Assembly (NCBI RefSeq): GCF_022819085.1
Contig: NZ_JALHAG010000009.1
Span: 62,001 to 126,000, forward strand
Length of the DNA: 64,000 nt
Source of the DNA: Planococcus ruber
GTDB lineage: Bacteria > Bacillota > Bacilli > Bacillales_A > Planococcaceae
Direction of reading: 5' to 3'
Below, in pieces: positions 46,559 through 56,903 of this stretch. How positions within the stretch are numbered: position 1 is the stretch's first letter; each line of letters begins with the position of its first letter. The translations under genes and the position numbers were made by a program. The notes under the pieces were generated by a model. The model worked only from the letters and a program-made list of their open reading frames with translations. It was not told the DNA's origin and made no database searches.

Positions 46559-47835
46559 CAGTTCCCCTTTTCCCATGAACGCGATTCCACTGCCCGTGCG
46601 TGGCCTTCCAGCCCTTCTAAACGCGCAAGCCTCGCAATCTTCGCTTCGTTGTTTTGCCATGCCTGTTCACTATAATAAACGACGCTCGTCCGTTTGATAA
46701 AATCATAGACCGATAATGCGCTTGAGAACCGGGCCGTGCTGTTTGTCGGCAGCACGTGGTTCGTGCCGGCAAAATAATCGCCGACCGGCTCCGATGAATA
46801 GCGCCCAATAAAAATGGCGCCGGCATTCTCGATTTTTTCGGCCGCTGCTTCTGCATCGGCTGCAATAATTTCAAGGTGTTCAGGCGCCAGCTCATTGGCT
46901 GCCCGGATCAGTTCATCCATCGATTCGCCGATATAAATCATGCCGTGCTCCTGGATCGCTTGCGCCGCAATGGATTGCCGCGGCAAAGTTTCGAGCTGCC
47001 GGTCGATTTCTTTTGAAACTGCGTCAGCCAGCTGTTCGCTGGTCGTGAGCAGAATCGCACTCGCCATCGGGTCATGTTCGGCTTGAGACAATAAATCCGC
47101 TGCCACTTCATCGGCAAAGGCGGTGTCGTCTGCAATGACCGCGATTTCACTCGGTCCTGCAATCATGTCAATCGCGACATCACCGTACACTTCGCGTTTA
47201 GCAAGCGCCACAAACACATTGCCCGGCCCCGTAATTTTATCCACAGCTTGGATCGTTTCCGTGCCATACGCAAGTGCAGCAATCGCTTGTGCCCCGCCGA
47301 CTTTATAGATTTCCTTAACTCCTAAGATATGGGCGGCTGCTAAAACGCCGTCTGACAATGCCCCATCTTTTCCAGGAGGCGATGTAATGACGATGCGCCG
47401 CACGCCTGCCACTTGAGCCGGGATGACGTTCATCAATACAGATGACGGATAGGCGGCTGTGCCGCCCGGAACGTAAAGTCCGGCCGACCCAATCGCCGTC
47501 ACCCGCTGCGCAACATAAGATCCGTCCGCTTTCTCGTTTTTATAGCCTTCCTGCTTTTGGCTTTCATGGTAGCTTCGGATATTTGCTGCCGCTTCCTTCA
47601 AATCTTCCAGCAGTTGCGGGTCAAAACGGGCAACGGCCTCATCGATTTCTGTTTGGTTGACACGAAGGCTGTCGAGTTCAACACCGTCCCATTTCGCTGT
47701 ATACTCACGCAAGGCCTGGTCTCCGCTTGCACGGACCTGTTGGATGATTTCTTTGACGGCCGCCAATTGGGCGGCGTTTCCTTCCGCTACGGTTCTTCTG
47801 AGCGAAATGCCTGCTGCTAATTTCGTTTGTTTCAT
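46558..47835 (-). CDS. hisD: Histidinol dehydrogenase
   Basis: 425 residues; oxidises histidinol to histidine with two NAD in a zinc enzyme. [32 protein letters not shown] region, EHDPMASA and [10 protein letters not shown], with zinc-binding Gln/His and Asp/His residues. Couples to hisG by a 4-base overlap. Confidence 0.98.
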   Translation of the reverse strand: MKQTKLAAGISLRRTVAEGNAAQLAAVKEIIQQVRASGDQALREYTAKWDGVELDSLRVNQTEIDEAVARFDPQLLEDLKEAAANIRSYHESQKQEGYKNEKADGSYVAQRVTAIGSAGLYVPGGTAAYPSSVLMNVIPAQVAGVRRIVITSPPGKDGALSDGVLAAAHILGVKEIYKVGGAQAIAALAYGTETIQAVDKITGPGNVFVALAKREVYGDVAIDMIAGPSEIAVIADDTAFADEVAADLLSQAEHDPMASAILLTTSEQLADAVSKEIDRQLETLPRQSIAAQAIQEHGMIYIGESMDELIRAANELAPEHLEIIAADAEAAAEKIENAGAIFIGRYSSEPVGDYFAGTNHVLPTNSTARFSSALSVYDFIKRTSVVYYSEQAWQNNEAKIARLARLEGLEGHARAVESRSWEKGN

Positions 47836-48458
47836 TTTAGCGCCTGCTTTCTCAGCATTTCAACCATTTCCGAGATGCGCTGCTGTTTTAATCGGTAGCT
47901 GACTGGATTCGCGATTAATCGGGACGTGATGTCGACAATTTTTTCATATTCCACTAAGCCGTTTTCTTTCAACGTCTTTCCTGTCGAAACGATGTCGACA
48001 ATGCGGTCCGCAAGGCCGATCATCGGCGCCAATTCAATCGAACCGTTCAATTCGATAATTTCCACTTGTTCGCCTTTGCTGCGGTAAAAGCGGGAAGCGA
48101 CTTCCGGATATTTCGTCGCGATGCGCGGCGTCACTTCGTTCATGGTCGTATTCGGCAAACCGGCTGTCGCGATGTAGCAGCTGCTGATGCCAAGGTCCAA
48201 TAATTCATGGACCGAACGGTCATGTTCGAGCATCACATCTTTGCCGGCAATCCCGACATCGGCAACTCCGTGTTCTACATAAACCGGTACATCCATCGGT
48301 TTTGCCAGAATAAATCGGAAACGCTCGTTCGGCGCTTCGACAATCAGCTTGCGGGAATCGTCCAGTTCTTTCGGCAAGTCATAGCCTGCTTTCACCAATA
48401 ACTCATAAGCCTCTTCAAAAATGCGCCCTTTTGGCATCGCAATCGTCAATTCATCCAT
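47832..48458 (-). CDS. hisG: ATP phosphoribosyltransferase, catalytic subunit (short form)
   Basis: 208 residues, the short HisG that lacks the regulatory domain and needs His[15 protein letters not shown] at the start, and [15 protein letters not shown] PRPP loop [13 protein letters not shown]. First committed step of histidine synthesis. ATG 48458; the longer frame to 48509 overlaps hisZ too much. Confidence 0.97.
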   Translation of the reverse strand: MDELTIAMPKGRIFEEAYELLVKAGYDLPKELDDSRKLIVEAPNERFRFILAKPMDVPVYVEHGVADVGIAGKDVMLEHDRSVHELLDLGISSCYIATAGLPNTTMNEVTPRIATKYPEVASRFYRSKGEQVEIIELNGSIELAPMIGLADRIVDIVSTGKTLKENGLVEYEKIVDITSRLIANPVSYRLKQQRISEMVEMLRKQALK

Positions 48459-49614
48459 TCTTCCCACCGTCCAATCGTCTGACATCGCTGAACAATGCCG
48501 TAAATTCATCTAAAGCCTGCACAGCCGGAGCGTACTGAAGCGTCGTCCGCTGCCCTTCCAAACGAAGTTTTTGCGCCAATCCATGCGCTTCCTGCTCCGT
48601 TTCTTCTGTGAACAAAACAAGCGTCTGCGATTCTTTTTCGCGGTTTGGCGCCATTGCTTCCAGCAGGCGGTCAACCCGCAAACCAAATCCGGTTGCGCCG
48701 ACTTGAAGATCGAATTGCTTCATCAGTCCATCGTAGCGTCCGCCATTGCCGAGCGGAAATCCGCTTCCTGCTCCGTAGAACTCGAAAACTAGCCCTGTGT
48801 AATACGTCATATGGCTAATAAACGACAGGTCGAATGTAACTGAATCCGTCAGGCCATTGCGTTCCATAATGGTATGCAATTTCAGCATTTCTTCATATAA
48901 GCTGTTTTGTTCTGTATTTAAAGGGTCGATCCATTGCTTCCATTCTTCCAGCTCAGAAGTTGTGATCAGCCGGTTAAAGCTTTCTAATGATTCTTCTTTT
49001 ATTGGCAAGGTTAAAGCCAAATGTTCAAATCCGACACTGTTCTTGGAAACTAACGCTTCCCGGACCAAATCGATCTGTTCCTCCGATAAGCCGAAATCCT
49101 TTAAGATCAACTGAAGCAATTGGGTATGGCCGATGACCACCCGAACCGATTCCACTTGCAGCTCTTTCAGGATCGAAGAAGCGAGAATGATCACTTCCGC
49201 ATCCGCATAAAGAGAATCATCCCCAATCAATTCGACGCCCATCTGTTCAAATTCCGCAGGGCGTCCCCCTTCACGTTTTTGCGCCCGGAAAACATTGGAG
49301 TAATAAGCCAAACGTACCGGCATTTTTTCTTTTAATAATTTGGATGCCGCAACGCGTGCAATCGGCGAAGTCATGTCTGGACGCAGCACTAAGGTTTCGC
49401 CTTGGCTGTCCAATAATTTAAAGAGGGCATTGTCAGCGATTGCGCTGATTTTCCCGATCGTTTCGTAATATTCAAGCGTCGGCGTCTGCAGCAGATCATA
49501 GCCTGCTTTTTCCATAATGGATGTGCCTTTTGAACGCAATTCCGTTTTCTTTTTTGCGATAAAAGGGAAATCATCCCGCATGCCGAGCGGTTTTTCGAAC
49601 ATTTGGATCGTCAT
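48451..49614 (-). CDS. hisZ: ATP phosphoribosyltransferase regulatory subunit
   Basis: 387 residues resembling the catalytic domain of histidyl-tRNA synthetase but without a full anticodon-binding domain. Class II motif 2-like [19 protein letters not shown] and motif 3-like [14 protein letters not shown]. Gives feedback control to short HisG. ATG 49614 behind GGAAGTG. First gene of the operon. Confidence 0.95.
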   Translation of the reverse strand: MTIQMFEKPLGMRDDFPFIAKKKTELRSKGTSIMEKAGYDLLQTPTLEYYETIGKISAIADNALFKLLDSQGETLVLRPDMTSPIARVAASKLLKEKMPVRLAYYSNVFRAQKREGGRPAEFEQMGVELIGDDSLYADAEVIILASSILKELQVESVRVVIGHTQLLQLILKDFGLSEEQIDLVREALVSKNSVGFEHLALTLPIKEESLESFNRLITTSELEEWKQWIDPLNTEQNSLYEEMLKLHTIMERNGLTDSVTFDLSFISHMTYYTGLVFEFYGAGSGFPLGNGGRYDGLMKQFDLQVGATGFGLRVDRLLEAMAPNREKESQTLVLFTEETEQEAHGLAQKLRLEGQRTTLQYAPAVQALDEFTALFSDVRRLDGGKNG

Positions 49615-49678
49615 TGGATTCACTTCCTAAATTTGGTTATTTTACTTTAGTTAGTTAGAGTGGTGAAGTATTTTTTAA

Positions 49679-49707
49679 TTTTAACTTATCTTTCTATCAA
49701 CCGTCAA
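49679..49707 (-). promoter_or_regulatory. his operon promoter
   Basis: TTGACG (49702-49707), 17-base spacer, TTAAAA (49679-49684) on the minus strand, about 65 bases before hisZ. No T-box or leader peptide was seen. Confidence 0.65.
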
Positions 49708-49718
49708 GGAATTAGAAA

Positions 49719-49762
49719 AAAAGCCCGTGAAGAAAAGGGTTGTTTTTCTTCACAGGCTTTCT
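49719..49762 (-). terminator. Terminator after yvoF
   Basis: GCCTGTGAAGAAAA pairs with TTTTCTTCACGGGC (one wobble) with seven Ts after it on the minus strand; separates the hprK cluster from his. Confidence 0.85.
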
Positions 49763-50292
49763 TTTGCTGCTTGTTCAGCAGCGCTTTCTAATTGGCGTTC
49801 TGCCATCTGTTCAGCTGTATAAATGACCTTCATCGGATTGCCGCCAACAAAAGCGCCGGCTGGAACGTCTTTATGGACCAATGTGGCAGCAGAAACGATG
49901 GCGCCGTCTCCAATGGTTATGCCGGGCAAAATGGTGCTGTTTGCACCGATCATGACCCGGTCGCCAATCACCACTTCCCCGAGCCGGTATTCTTCGATTA
50001 AATATTCATGGGCAAGAATCGTGGTGTTGTAGCCAATCACCGAATTTTTGCCGACTTTGATTTTCTCCGGAAACATGACATCGAGCATCACCATTAAAGC
50101 GAAGGAAGAATGCTCGCCGATTTTCATGCCGAGAAACGTTTTGTAAAGCCAATTTTTCATGGGCAAAAACGGAGTATAGCGTGCCATTTGAATAACCACA
50201 AAGTTCTTTGCGACTTTCCAGAACGGAACTGTCTTGTAGACATGCCAAAGTGAGTTAGGGCCAGTGACGAAATGGCGCTCCGTCTTTCTCAT
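49750..50292 (-). CDS. yvoF: Hexapeptide-repeat acyltransferase (YvoF-like)
   Basis: 180 residues with left-handed beta-helix hexapeptide repeats (VIGDRVMIGANSTILPGITI, GAIVSAATLVHKDVPAGAFV) and a KIGEHSSFALM segment. The family transfers acetyl or other acyl groups to sugars or small molecules. Overlaps ppaX by 4 bases. Substrate unknown. Confidence 0.85.
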   Translation of the reverse strand: MRKTERHFVTGPNSLWHVYKTVPFWKVAKNFVVIQMARYTPFLPMKNWLYKTFLGMKIGEHSSFALMVMLDVMFPEKIKVGKNSVIGYNTTILAHEYLIEEYRLGEVVIGDRVMIGANSTILPGITIGDGAIVSAATLVHKDVPAGAFVGGNPMKVIYTAEQMAERQLESAAEQAAKESL

Positions 50293-50942
50293 TGGACCGC
50301 TTCTTTCGTCAATTCCAGCAAATCGCTAATGTGCTGCAGCATATGATCCGGTTCGTAGCTTGCTAAAAAGGCTTCTCCTTTAATCGACCAAGCAACTCCC
50401 GCCGTCCGGACGCCGGCATTTTTGCCGCCTTCGATGTCGTGGTAATTGTCGCCGATCATCAACGCTTCTTCTTTTGAAGCGCCCAGCTTCTCCAATGCCA
50501 ATAAAATGGGCTCCGGATCCGGCTTTGGATTTTTCACTTCATCCAAACTGATGACATGCTCAAACACTTCTTCAATCCCCATCAGCTTCAAGCCGTGCCG
50601 AATGTTCGCACTTCTTTTCGTTGACACAATCGCCATCTTCACGCCGCGTGCTTTCAGCAAGCGCAACGTTTCAGCAACTCCATCATATTCAGTCACCAGT
50701 TCATCATGCATTTGTTTATTGGTTGCGCGGTATTGTGCGATCAATTCGACAGCCCGCTCCGCATCGATCGATTCGAATGTCTGCTCGAGCGATGGCCCGA
50801 TAAAATGCAGGATGTCTTCCCTTTCATAGCGCCCTGGGAAATGCTCTCCAAGAACCGCCATAAAGGTTTGGATGATCAATTCGTTAGTATCGAGCAGCGT
50901 GCCGTCAAAGTCGAACAGCAGTGCATTGATTTCTTTCGTCAT
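50289..50942 (-). CDS. ppaX: Pyrophosphatase PpaX
   Basis: 217-residue HAD phosphatase: LLFDFDGTLLDTNELI (motif I), STKRS (II), KNPKPDPEPI (III), GDNYHDIEGGKNAG (IV). In B. subtilis PpaX hydrolyses the pyrophosphate that HprK/P releases when it dephosphorylates P-Ser-HPr. Same cluster as hprK here. Overlaps yvoD by 4 bases. Confidence 0.93.
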   Translation of the reverse strand: MTKEINALLFDFDGTLLDTNELIIQTFMAVLGEHFPGRYEREDILHFIGPSLEQTFESIDAERAVELIAQYRATNKQMHDELVTEYDGVAETLRLLKARGVKMAIVSTKRSANIRHGLKLMGIEEVFEHVISLDEVKNPKPDPEPILLALEKLGASKEEALMIGDNYHDIEGGKNAGVRTAGVAWSIKGEAFLASYEPDHMLQHISDLLELTKEAVQ

Positions 50943-51874
50943 GTCGAATACACTTCCTTCCGGTTAGCTTCCGATTTCCGCCAGACGTACGATACGAAAA
51001 TCGTCAAAACAAGGGCTGTGGCGAGCCGGATCAAGAACAGCGGCCAAATCGGGATACCAAGCGGAATAAAGATCAGCGTATCTTCGACGATGGCGTGGCA
51101 GGCAACGAGGAAGATAAACGCCAACGTTGCATCTTTTTTGCTGACCCCGTCCTCCTGGACGGCTTGGATCATGACGCCTGCTCCCATCGCCAAGCCGAAA
51201 ATCAAGCCGGATGCCAAAGTTAAAGAAGCATTTTTCTTAATTCCCAGAAGGCGTGTCAATGGCCCCATGCCATCCGAAATGCGCTGCAAATACCCTTTGT
51301 CTTTCAATATTTGGATCATGAGCATAAGCGGGATGACAATCATCGCTAATTGCAAAACACCGAATGTCGCTTTTTCAAGGCCTAACAGGAAAACGCCCAT
51401 CCAGCTTTCAGGATCGGCTGCCGCTTCCGGTGCAAATCCGTACTGGGCAATTTCGCCGCCGCCTTTCCACACCAGGTTGATGATAATTCCTGAAAGCGCA
51501 GCTAATCCGAAACGGACCACTAACACGACCCATAGTTTAACGCCAACTTTCAAGGCGACCCCGGTTTCAATAAAAATATTATGCGAAAACGACAGCATGA
51601 CCGCGAGAATGAAGACTTCCTTCACGGTCAAATCCAAGGAAAGGATTCCGGCAATGCCTGCATAAAGGTTCAAGGCATTCCCGAGAACCAGCGGGATGGC
51701 GGCATCTCCGCTGAGCCCAAACAATCCCATGAGCGGAGATACTAAATCAATTATAAAAGGCAAAACAGGCGTGAACTGGAGCATGGTCACGATTAAGGTA
51801 ATCGGGAAAATCACTTTCCCGAGTGTCCATGTCGTTTTAAGGCCTGCTTTTAATCCGTTTTTCAAAGTAGACAT
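50939..51874 (-). CDS. yvoD: YvoD membrane protein (nucleoside-recognition/Gate domain)
   Basis: 311 residues with about eight membrane helices. Gate-type signatures near AIPLVLGNALNLYAGIAGIL and LIFGLAMGAGVMIQAV. The family includes SpmA/SpmB and nucleoside transporters, but YvoD itself has no known function. It lies between lgt and ppaX, as in B. subtilis. Confidence 0.8.
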   Translation of the reverse strand: MSTLKNGLKAGLKTTWTLGKVIFPITLIVTMLQFTPVLPFIIDLVSPLMGLFGLSGDAAIPLVLGNALNLYAGIAGILSLDLTVKEVFILAVMLSFSHNIFIETGVALKVGVKLWVVLVVRFGLAALSGIIINLVWKGGGEIAQYGFAPEAAADPESWMGVFLLGLEKATFGVLQLAMIVIPLMLMIQILKDKGYLQRISDGMGPLTRLLGIKKNASLTLASGLIFGLAMGAGVMIQAVQEDGVSKKDATLAFIFLVACHAIVEDTLIFIPLGIPIWPLFLIRLATALVLTIFVSYVWRKSEANRKEVYST

Positions 51875-51893
51875 TCCATCGCTTCTTTCTCTA

Positions 51894-52706
51894 TTATTTA
51901 TCCAAATAACGGGGAGGATTTTTCAAGCTCACTCTCCGGTAAATGATGAACACAGCACTGATCAAAATCGCAACAATCGACACGACTTGCGCCGCACGAA
52001 GCTCCCCGATCACATACAGGCTGTCCGTCCGCATTCCTTCTATGAAGAAACGGCCAACTGAATACCAGATTGCATAGAAGAAGAACATTTCGCCGCGGAC
52101 CAGATTCACCCGGCGCAGCAGCAATAACAGGATGATGCCGACAAGGCTCCACAGCGATTCATAAAGAAACGTTGGATGGTAATACGATCCGTCTATGTAC
52201 ATTTGGTTAATGATCCAGTCGGGCAAAAACAAATTCTCCAGGAAATTTCGTGAAACTTCTCCGCCGTGCGCTTCCTGGTTGATGAAATTCCCCCACCGGC
52301 CGACAGCCTGGCCGATGAGGATGCTTGGCGCTAAAATATCCGCCACTTTCAAAAACGGCGTATTGCGGCGTTTCGTGAAAATATAGGCGACAATGACCGA
52401 CGCAATCAACGCGCCGTGAATTGCAATTCCGCCATTCCAAATGGCGATGATTTCAGCGGGATGGTCTTTGTAATGCTCCCACTGGAATGCAACGTAGTAA
52501 ATCCGCGCCCCCACAATGGCAAGCGGCACTGCCCAAATGAGGAGATCCGTCAAAAAGTCCGGATGCAGCCCCCGTTTGACCATTTCCCGCTGGCCTACTA
52601 AAAACGCAATGATGATGCCCGTAGCAATGATGACGCCGTACCACCGGACATCGATCGGGCCGAGTGAAAACGCGACCGGATCAATTGCAGCTAAAATCGA
52701 ATACAT
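51894..52706 (-). CDS. lgt: Prolipoprotein diacylglyceryl transferase
   Basis: 270-residue membrane enzyme with about seven helices, adds diacylglycerol to the lipobox cysteine of prelipoproteins. The signature HGALIASVI, then [14 protein letters not shown] with the essential arginine and tyrosine region, and [16 protein letters not shown] 52706 behind GGAAGGTG. Follows hprK by 21 bases. Confidence 0.97.
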   Translation of the reverse strand: MYSILAAIDPVAFSLGPIDVRWYGVIIATGIIIAFLVGQREMVKRGLHPDFLTDLLIWAVPLAIVGARIYYVAFQWEHYKDHPAEIIAIWNGGIAIHGALIASVIVAYIFTKRRNTPFLKVADILAPSILIGQAVGRWGNFINQEAHGGEVSRNFLENLFLPDWIINQMYIDGSYYHPTFLYESLWSLVGIILLLLLRRVNLVRGEMFFFYAIWYSVGRFFIEGMRTDSLYVIGELRAAQVVSIVAILISAVFIIYRRVSLKNPPRYLDK

Positions 52707-52727
52707 GACTTGCACCTTCCTGTCCAC

Positions 52728-53654
52728 TTAATTTGCATCTTGGGCAATCACTTCGTCCAGACGTTTTGAAAATTCTTCCGCTGCATTGACGCCCATGCGC
52801 TTCAACCGGTAATTCATAGCGGCCACTTCGATGATGACGGATAAGTTCCGCCCGGGCCGGACAGGAATCGTTAATTTCGTCAAATCTGTATCGATGATTC
52901 GCATCTTCTCTTCTTCCAATCCTAATCGGTCGTAAGTTTTTTCCTGGTCCCAAATCTCCAAGTCAATGACCAATGAAATCCGTTTGAACATCCGGACGGC
53001 GCTTGCACCGAAAAGCGTCATGATGTCGATGATGCCGACGCCGCGGATTTCAAGCAAATGCTCAATCAACTTCGGCGGATGGCCAACCAGCGTATTTTCG
53101 CCTTCCTGATGGATTTCTACGCAGTCATCTGCCACTAAGCGATGGCCTTTTTTGACCAATTCGAGCGCAGTTTCACTTTTCCCGACGCCGCTTTTGCCCG
53201 TAATCAACACTCCCACGCCATAAATATCGACTAGCACCCCATGAACCGCTGTTGTCGGCGCCAGTTGGCTTTCCAAGTAATTCGTCAACAAACTGGAAAA
53301 ACGCGTAGTCGGCATTTGCGTGCTGAGCACCGGTACATGCGTTTTGCTTGAGGCATCCACCAATTCCACTGGCACATCCATGCCGTGGGAAACGATGATT
53401 GCCGGAGTTTCTTCTGTGCAGAGTTTCATCATGCGGGTACGGCGTTCATCCGCTTCCAATAAAGCGAAAAACGACAATTCTGTTTTGCCGAGCAATTGCA
53501 TCCGGTTTGCCGGATAATGCGTGAAGTATCCGGCCATCTCCAGGCCTGGACGCGAGATATCGCTGATCGGAATATGGCGGCCCAATCCTTCTTCGCCGCT
53601 GATCAATTTTAAATCAAATGTTTCCATTACTTGTTTTGTTGTAACTTGTCCCAT
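52728..53654 (-). CDS. hprK: HPr kinase/phosphorylase
   Basis: 308 residues. Walker [12 protein letters not shown] at about residues 154-164, the HPrK/P signature [19 protein letters not shown], and N-terminal [21 protein letters not shown]. Phosphorylates HPr and Crh on Ser46 and reverses this by phosphorolysis, setting catabolite repression. ATG 53654 behind GAGGGTAAAG gives the family length; the frame to 53717 does not. Confidence 0.97.
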   Translation of the reverse strand: MGQVTTKQVMETFDLKLISGEEGLGRHIPISDISRPGLEMAGYFTHYPANRMQLLGKTELSFFALLEADERRTRMMKLCTEETPAIIVSHGMDVPVELVDASSKTHVPVLSTQMPTTRFSSLLTNYLESQLAPTTAVHGVLVDIYGVGVLITGKSGVGKSETALELVKKGHRLVADDCVEIHQEGENTLVGHPPKLIEHLLEIRGVGIIDIMTLFGASAVRMFKRISLVIDLEIWDQEKTYDRLGLEEEKMRIIDTDLTKLTIPVRPGRNLSVIIEVAAMNYRLKRMGVNAAEEFSKRLDEVIAQDAN

Positions 53655-53818
53655 CTTTACCCTCATTCCTTTTACACTCAGAACGAAAGACTTTTTCAAA
53701 GTTCTTTCTTCTTTCAAGCGGTTTGCTCCTATTTTAACATGGAAACAATGAAATTGAAGTTTTTGATGTCTCCTTTCTGTCCGCTCTCTTCTATATAAGT
53801 GGAAAAGGAGGAGAAAAT

Positions 53819-54385
53819 ATGAAAATAATCATTGATGCAGGGCATGGCCCGGAAACGCCAGGCAAGCGCTCTCCTGACGGCAGGCTTCGGGAATTTCATT
53901 TTAATTCCGCTGTCGCGGAGGCGGTCAAGAAACGGCTGGTGTTAGATGGCCATTCGGTCATCTTCAGCCACCAAAAAGAGGCCGATGTCCCGCTGCACGA
54001 AAGGACGCACCTGGCTAACCGGCTAAAAGCGGAATTGTTCATCTCTATCCATGCTAATGCATTCGGTTCTGCTTTTAATTCGAGCTGCGGAATTGAGTGC
54101 TTTACGTATACGAAGCCTTCCGCAGCTGCCAAAACATTGGCCGCCTCCCTCCAAAACGCTTTGGTTCTTGCAACCGGGCGCCCGGATCGCGGTGTCAAAA
54201 GAGCTGATTTTGCCGTTCTCCGCGACACGTCAATGCCGGCCGTCTTAATTGAATGCGGCTTTATGACAAACCGGATCGAACTGGAGTTATTAAAATCCGA
54301 AAACTACCGAAATTCTTGCGCCGGTGCCATTGTTTTCGCCATCAATTGCTATCAGACTGCATTGCATTCCCGAAGGAAAGCCTAA
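53819..54385 (+). CDS. N-acetylmuramoyl-L-alanine amidase (Amidase_3)
   Basis: 188 residues: [19 protein letters not shown] (zinc ligand His, Glu), [10 protein letters not shown], and [14 protein letters not shown]. Metal ligands and catalytic glutamate are all present. No signal peptide or wall-binding domain is visible, unusual for a secreted wall hydrolase. GGAGGAG precedes ATG 53819. Divergent from hprK. Confidence 0.88.
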   Translation: MKIIIDAGHGPETPGKRSPDGRLREFHFNSAVAEAVKKRLVLDGHSVIFSHQKEADVPLHERTHLANRLKAELFISIHANAFGSAFNSSCGIECFTYTKPSAAAKTLAASLQNALVLATGRPDRGVKRADFAVLRDTSMPAVLIECGFMTNRIELELLKSENYRNSCAGAIVFAINCYQTALHSRRKA

Positions 54386-54462
54386 TCGCTTCCTTCGGTT
54401 TTTTTATTTTCTGCCCTTTCTGCTACACTTGTTTTAAGAAGTTGAACATAAAGAGGTGCATG

Positions 54463-56415
54463 ATGTACAAAACAATTGGAATTTTAGCGCATGTGGATTC
54501 AGGAAAAACCACCTTTTCCGAACAGCTGCTTTTTCATACACACAGCATTCGGCAGCGCGGGCGCGTCGATCATCAGGACACGTTTCTCGATAGCCATGAA
54601 ATCGAAAAAAACCGGGGAATTACTATTTTTGCCGACCAAGCCCGATTTCAGCATGGCGATTCGACTTACTATTTAATCGATACGCCAGGCCATGTCGATT
54701 TTTCTCCGGAGATGGAACGGGCCATCCAAGTGATGGATTATGCCATCGTGCTCGTGAATGCGGCTGACGGCATCGAAGGCCATACGGAAACTGTATGGCA
54801 GCTGCTGGACAAATACAACGTGCCGGTCTTCTTTTTCCTCAATAAAACCGACCGGGAAGGTGCAGATCCGGAAGCGGTCTTACAAGAAATGAAACATGAG
54901 TTGACGCCTGACGTTTTTGATATGACGAAGGAATTTAGCAATGAAGAGCTTTCCGAGGAATTTATTGAATTCATTGCAGAACGGGACGAGGGTCTGTTGG
55001 AGCATTATATGGAATGGGGCTACGATGCGCAGTTATGGCGGCAAACTTTAATCTCCATGATCCGTGACCGTCGGATTTTCCTTAGCGGCAGCGGCTCTGC
55101 GCTAAAAGACGTCGGTGTCCTAACATTTTTCGAGAAGCTGGATGCCTTGACGGAAACCTCCTATGACGAAGAACAACCATTTTCTGCCAAAGCCTATAAA
55201 ATTCGACACGAAGCCAATGGCACCCGCGTGACTTTCTTTAAAATCCTGAGCGGAACGCTGCGTGTCCGCGATGAAATCGAATACGGAGAACCTGGTTCGA
55301 GAAAAAGAGAAAAAGCGACGCAGCTCCGGGTTTACAGCGGCGCTAAATTCCAACCGGCTGAGCTGGCGCATGCCGGCGAACTGATTGCTGCAACCGGTTT
55401 AAGCGAAACAGCGATTGGTGAAGGGTTGGGAACATTGATCCACTCCCCTTCCACTGAAACGATTCCGGCATTGAAATCGAAAGTGCTTTTTGAAGATTCT
55501 CTTCCCGTAAAAGAAGTGTTGAAGGCGCTTCAATTGCTCGATGCCGAAGACCCTTCGCTTCAAATTAACTGGGATGAGCATTTTCAGGAACTCCATATCC
55601 ACGTGATGGGCGTGATCCAGTTGGAAGTGCTCGAGCAAATCGTCAAAGACCGTTTCGGTTTCACGGTCACGTTTGGGAATCCCGAAATTCTCTATAAAGA
55701 GACGATCACAGACAGCGTTACCGGTTACGGCCATTTTGAACCTTTGCGCCACTATGCGGAAGTCCATCTGAAAATCGAAGCTGCGGAACGCGGCAGCGGC
55801 GTCACCCTTTCAAACCTTTGCCATGCGGATGAGTTATCCACAGGCAATCAGAACCTGGTACTTCACCATTTAAGCGAACGGGATCATCATGGTTTATTGA
55901 CAGGATCTCCATTGACGGATGTCCATATCACTTTGTTGACTGGCCGCGGACATAAAGAACATACTTCCGGCGGAGATTTCCGTGAAGCCGCTTACCGAGC
56001 CCTGCGCCAAGGGCTGGAAAAAGCCCAAAATCGGCTTTTGGAACCGATGTACCGGTTTAAAATAAGTACGAGCATCGATTTTATGGGCAAAGTGCTGTCC
56101 GATATCCAGCAAGCTCATGGAAAGTTTGACGCACCGCACACGGCGGATGGCAAAGTTTTGATTGAAGGCACCGTCCCTGTAGCCACTTTCATGAATTACA
56201 GTACGGAATTCGCTTCGTTCACCCACGGCAAAGGAAGTTTAAATCTGCTGTTCGGCGGCTATGATTTCTGCCATAATGAAGAAGAAATCATCCAACAGAT
56301 TCAGTACGATAAAGAAGCCGATCCCGCTTATACTTCTACGTCGATTTTTTGTGCCAAAGGCCACGGCTATAAGGTGCCATGGGATGAAGCGGAAGCTGCC
56401 ATGCACCTTTTATAA
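54463..56415 (+). CDS. Tet(M)-like ribosome-protection GTPase (EF-G homologue)
   Basis: About 650 residues. GTPase motifs AHVDSGKTTF (G1), RGITIF (G2), DTPGHVDF (G3), NKTD (G4) followed by EF-G domains II-V; the length and order match ribosomal protection proteins of the Tet(M)/Tet(O) class. No mobile signature lies nearby and its composition is that of the host, so it is probably a native relative rather than a recently acquired resistance gene. ATG 54463 (spaced from AGAGG) or 54460. Antibiotic activity not proven by sequence. Confidence 0.85.
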   Translation: MYKTIGILAHVDSGKTTFSEQLLFHTHSIRQRGRVDHQDTFLDSHEIEKNRGITIFADQARFQHGDSTYYLIDTPGHVDFSPEMERAIQVMDYAIVLVNAADGIEGHTETVWQLLDKYNVPVFFFLNKTDREGADPEAVLQEMKHELTPDVFDMTKEFSNEELSEEFIEFIAERDEGLLEHYMEWGYDAQLWRQTLISMIRDRRIFLSGSGSALKDVGVLTFFEKLDALTETSYDEEQPFSAKAYKIRHEANGTRVTFFKILSGTLRVRDEIEYGEPGSRKREKATQLRVYSGAKFQPAELAHAGELIAATGLSETAIGEGLGTLIHSPSTETIPALKSKVLFEDSLPVKEVLKALQLLDAEDPSLQINWDEHFQELHIHVMGVIQLEVLEQIVKDRFGFTVTFGNPEILYKETITDSVTGYGHFEPLRHYAEVHLKIEAAERGSGVTLSNLCHADELSTGNQNLVLHHLSERDHHGLLTGSPLTDVHITLLTGRGHKEHTSGGDFREAAYRALRQGLEKAQNRLLEPMYRFKISTSIDFMGKVLSDIQQAHGKFDAPHTADGKVLIEGTVPVATFMNYSTEFASFTHGKGSLNLLFGGYDFCHNEEEIIQQIQYDKEADPAYTSTSIFCAKGHGYKVPWDEAEAAMHLL

Positions 56416-56441
56416 ATTCTTTCAGAAATGAGGGGAAGACG

Positions 56442-56867
56442 ATGTACGAACCGAAGACAAAAGAAACGGATGACAGTGTCATCGAATTTATCGAAGCAGT
56501 GGAAAATCCGAAAAAACGGCAAGACGCTTATCGATTGCTGGAGATTTTCGAAGAAACAAGCGGGTATCCGGCTAAAATGTGGGGGCCGAGCATTATCGGC
56601 TTCGGTTCCTATCACTACGTTTACGCTACAGGGCATGAAGGCGATGCACCGCTCGTCGGTTTTTCGCCGCGCAAAGCAAAAACGGCGCTTTACTTCGCAA
56701 CGGGCGACGACGAACGCAGCGAATTGCTCGAAAAGTTTGGAAAGCACACAAGCGGAAAATCCTGTGTCTACATCAATAAAATAGAGGATATCGACGTCAA
56801 TGTTTTAAAAGAACTGATTGTCCAGTCGATTGCCTTTTTGCAAAAGCTTTATCCCCCAACTCCATAG
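56442..56867 (+). CDS. DUF1801-domain protein
   Basis: 141 residues with the compact DUF1801 (YdhG-like) fold: AYRLLEIFEETSGYPAKMW, PSIIGFGSYHYVYATG, KTALYFATG. GAGGGGAAG precedes ATG 56442. 26 bases after the GTPase gene, so co-transcribed. Function of the family is unknown. Confidence 0.8.
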   Translation: MYEPKTKETDDSVIEFIEAVENPKKRQDAYRLLEIFEETSGYPAKMWGPSIIGFGSYHYVYATGHEGDAPLVGFSPRKAKTALYFATGDDERSELLEKFGKHTSGKSCVYINKIEDIDVNVLKELIVQSIAFLQKLYPPTP

Positions 56868-56898
56868 AAAAAGCCGGCATACGCATGCCGGCTTTTTT
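56866..56898. terminator. Bidirectional terminator
   Basis: AAAAGCCGGCAT-ACGC-ATGCCGGCTTTTTT, a very stable stem with T runs on both sides. Ends the DUF1801 gene and the YvlB-like gene. Confidence 0.9.
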
Positions 56899-56903
56899 CA
56901 TGT

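Noticed and set aside
50706-51665. 319-residue plus-strand reading frame
   Set aside because: Antisense to ppaX and yvoD, no ribosome site and low-complexity Ser/Pro-rich product.
54463-56415. Recently acquired mobile tetracycline resistance
   Set aside because: Composition is like the neighbours, and no transposon, leader peptide or insertion sequence is nearby.
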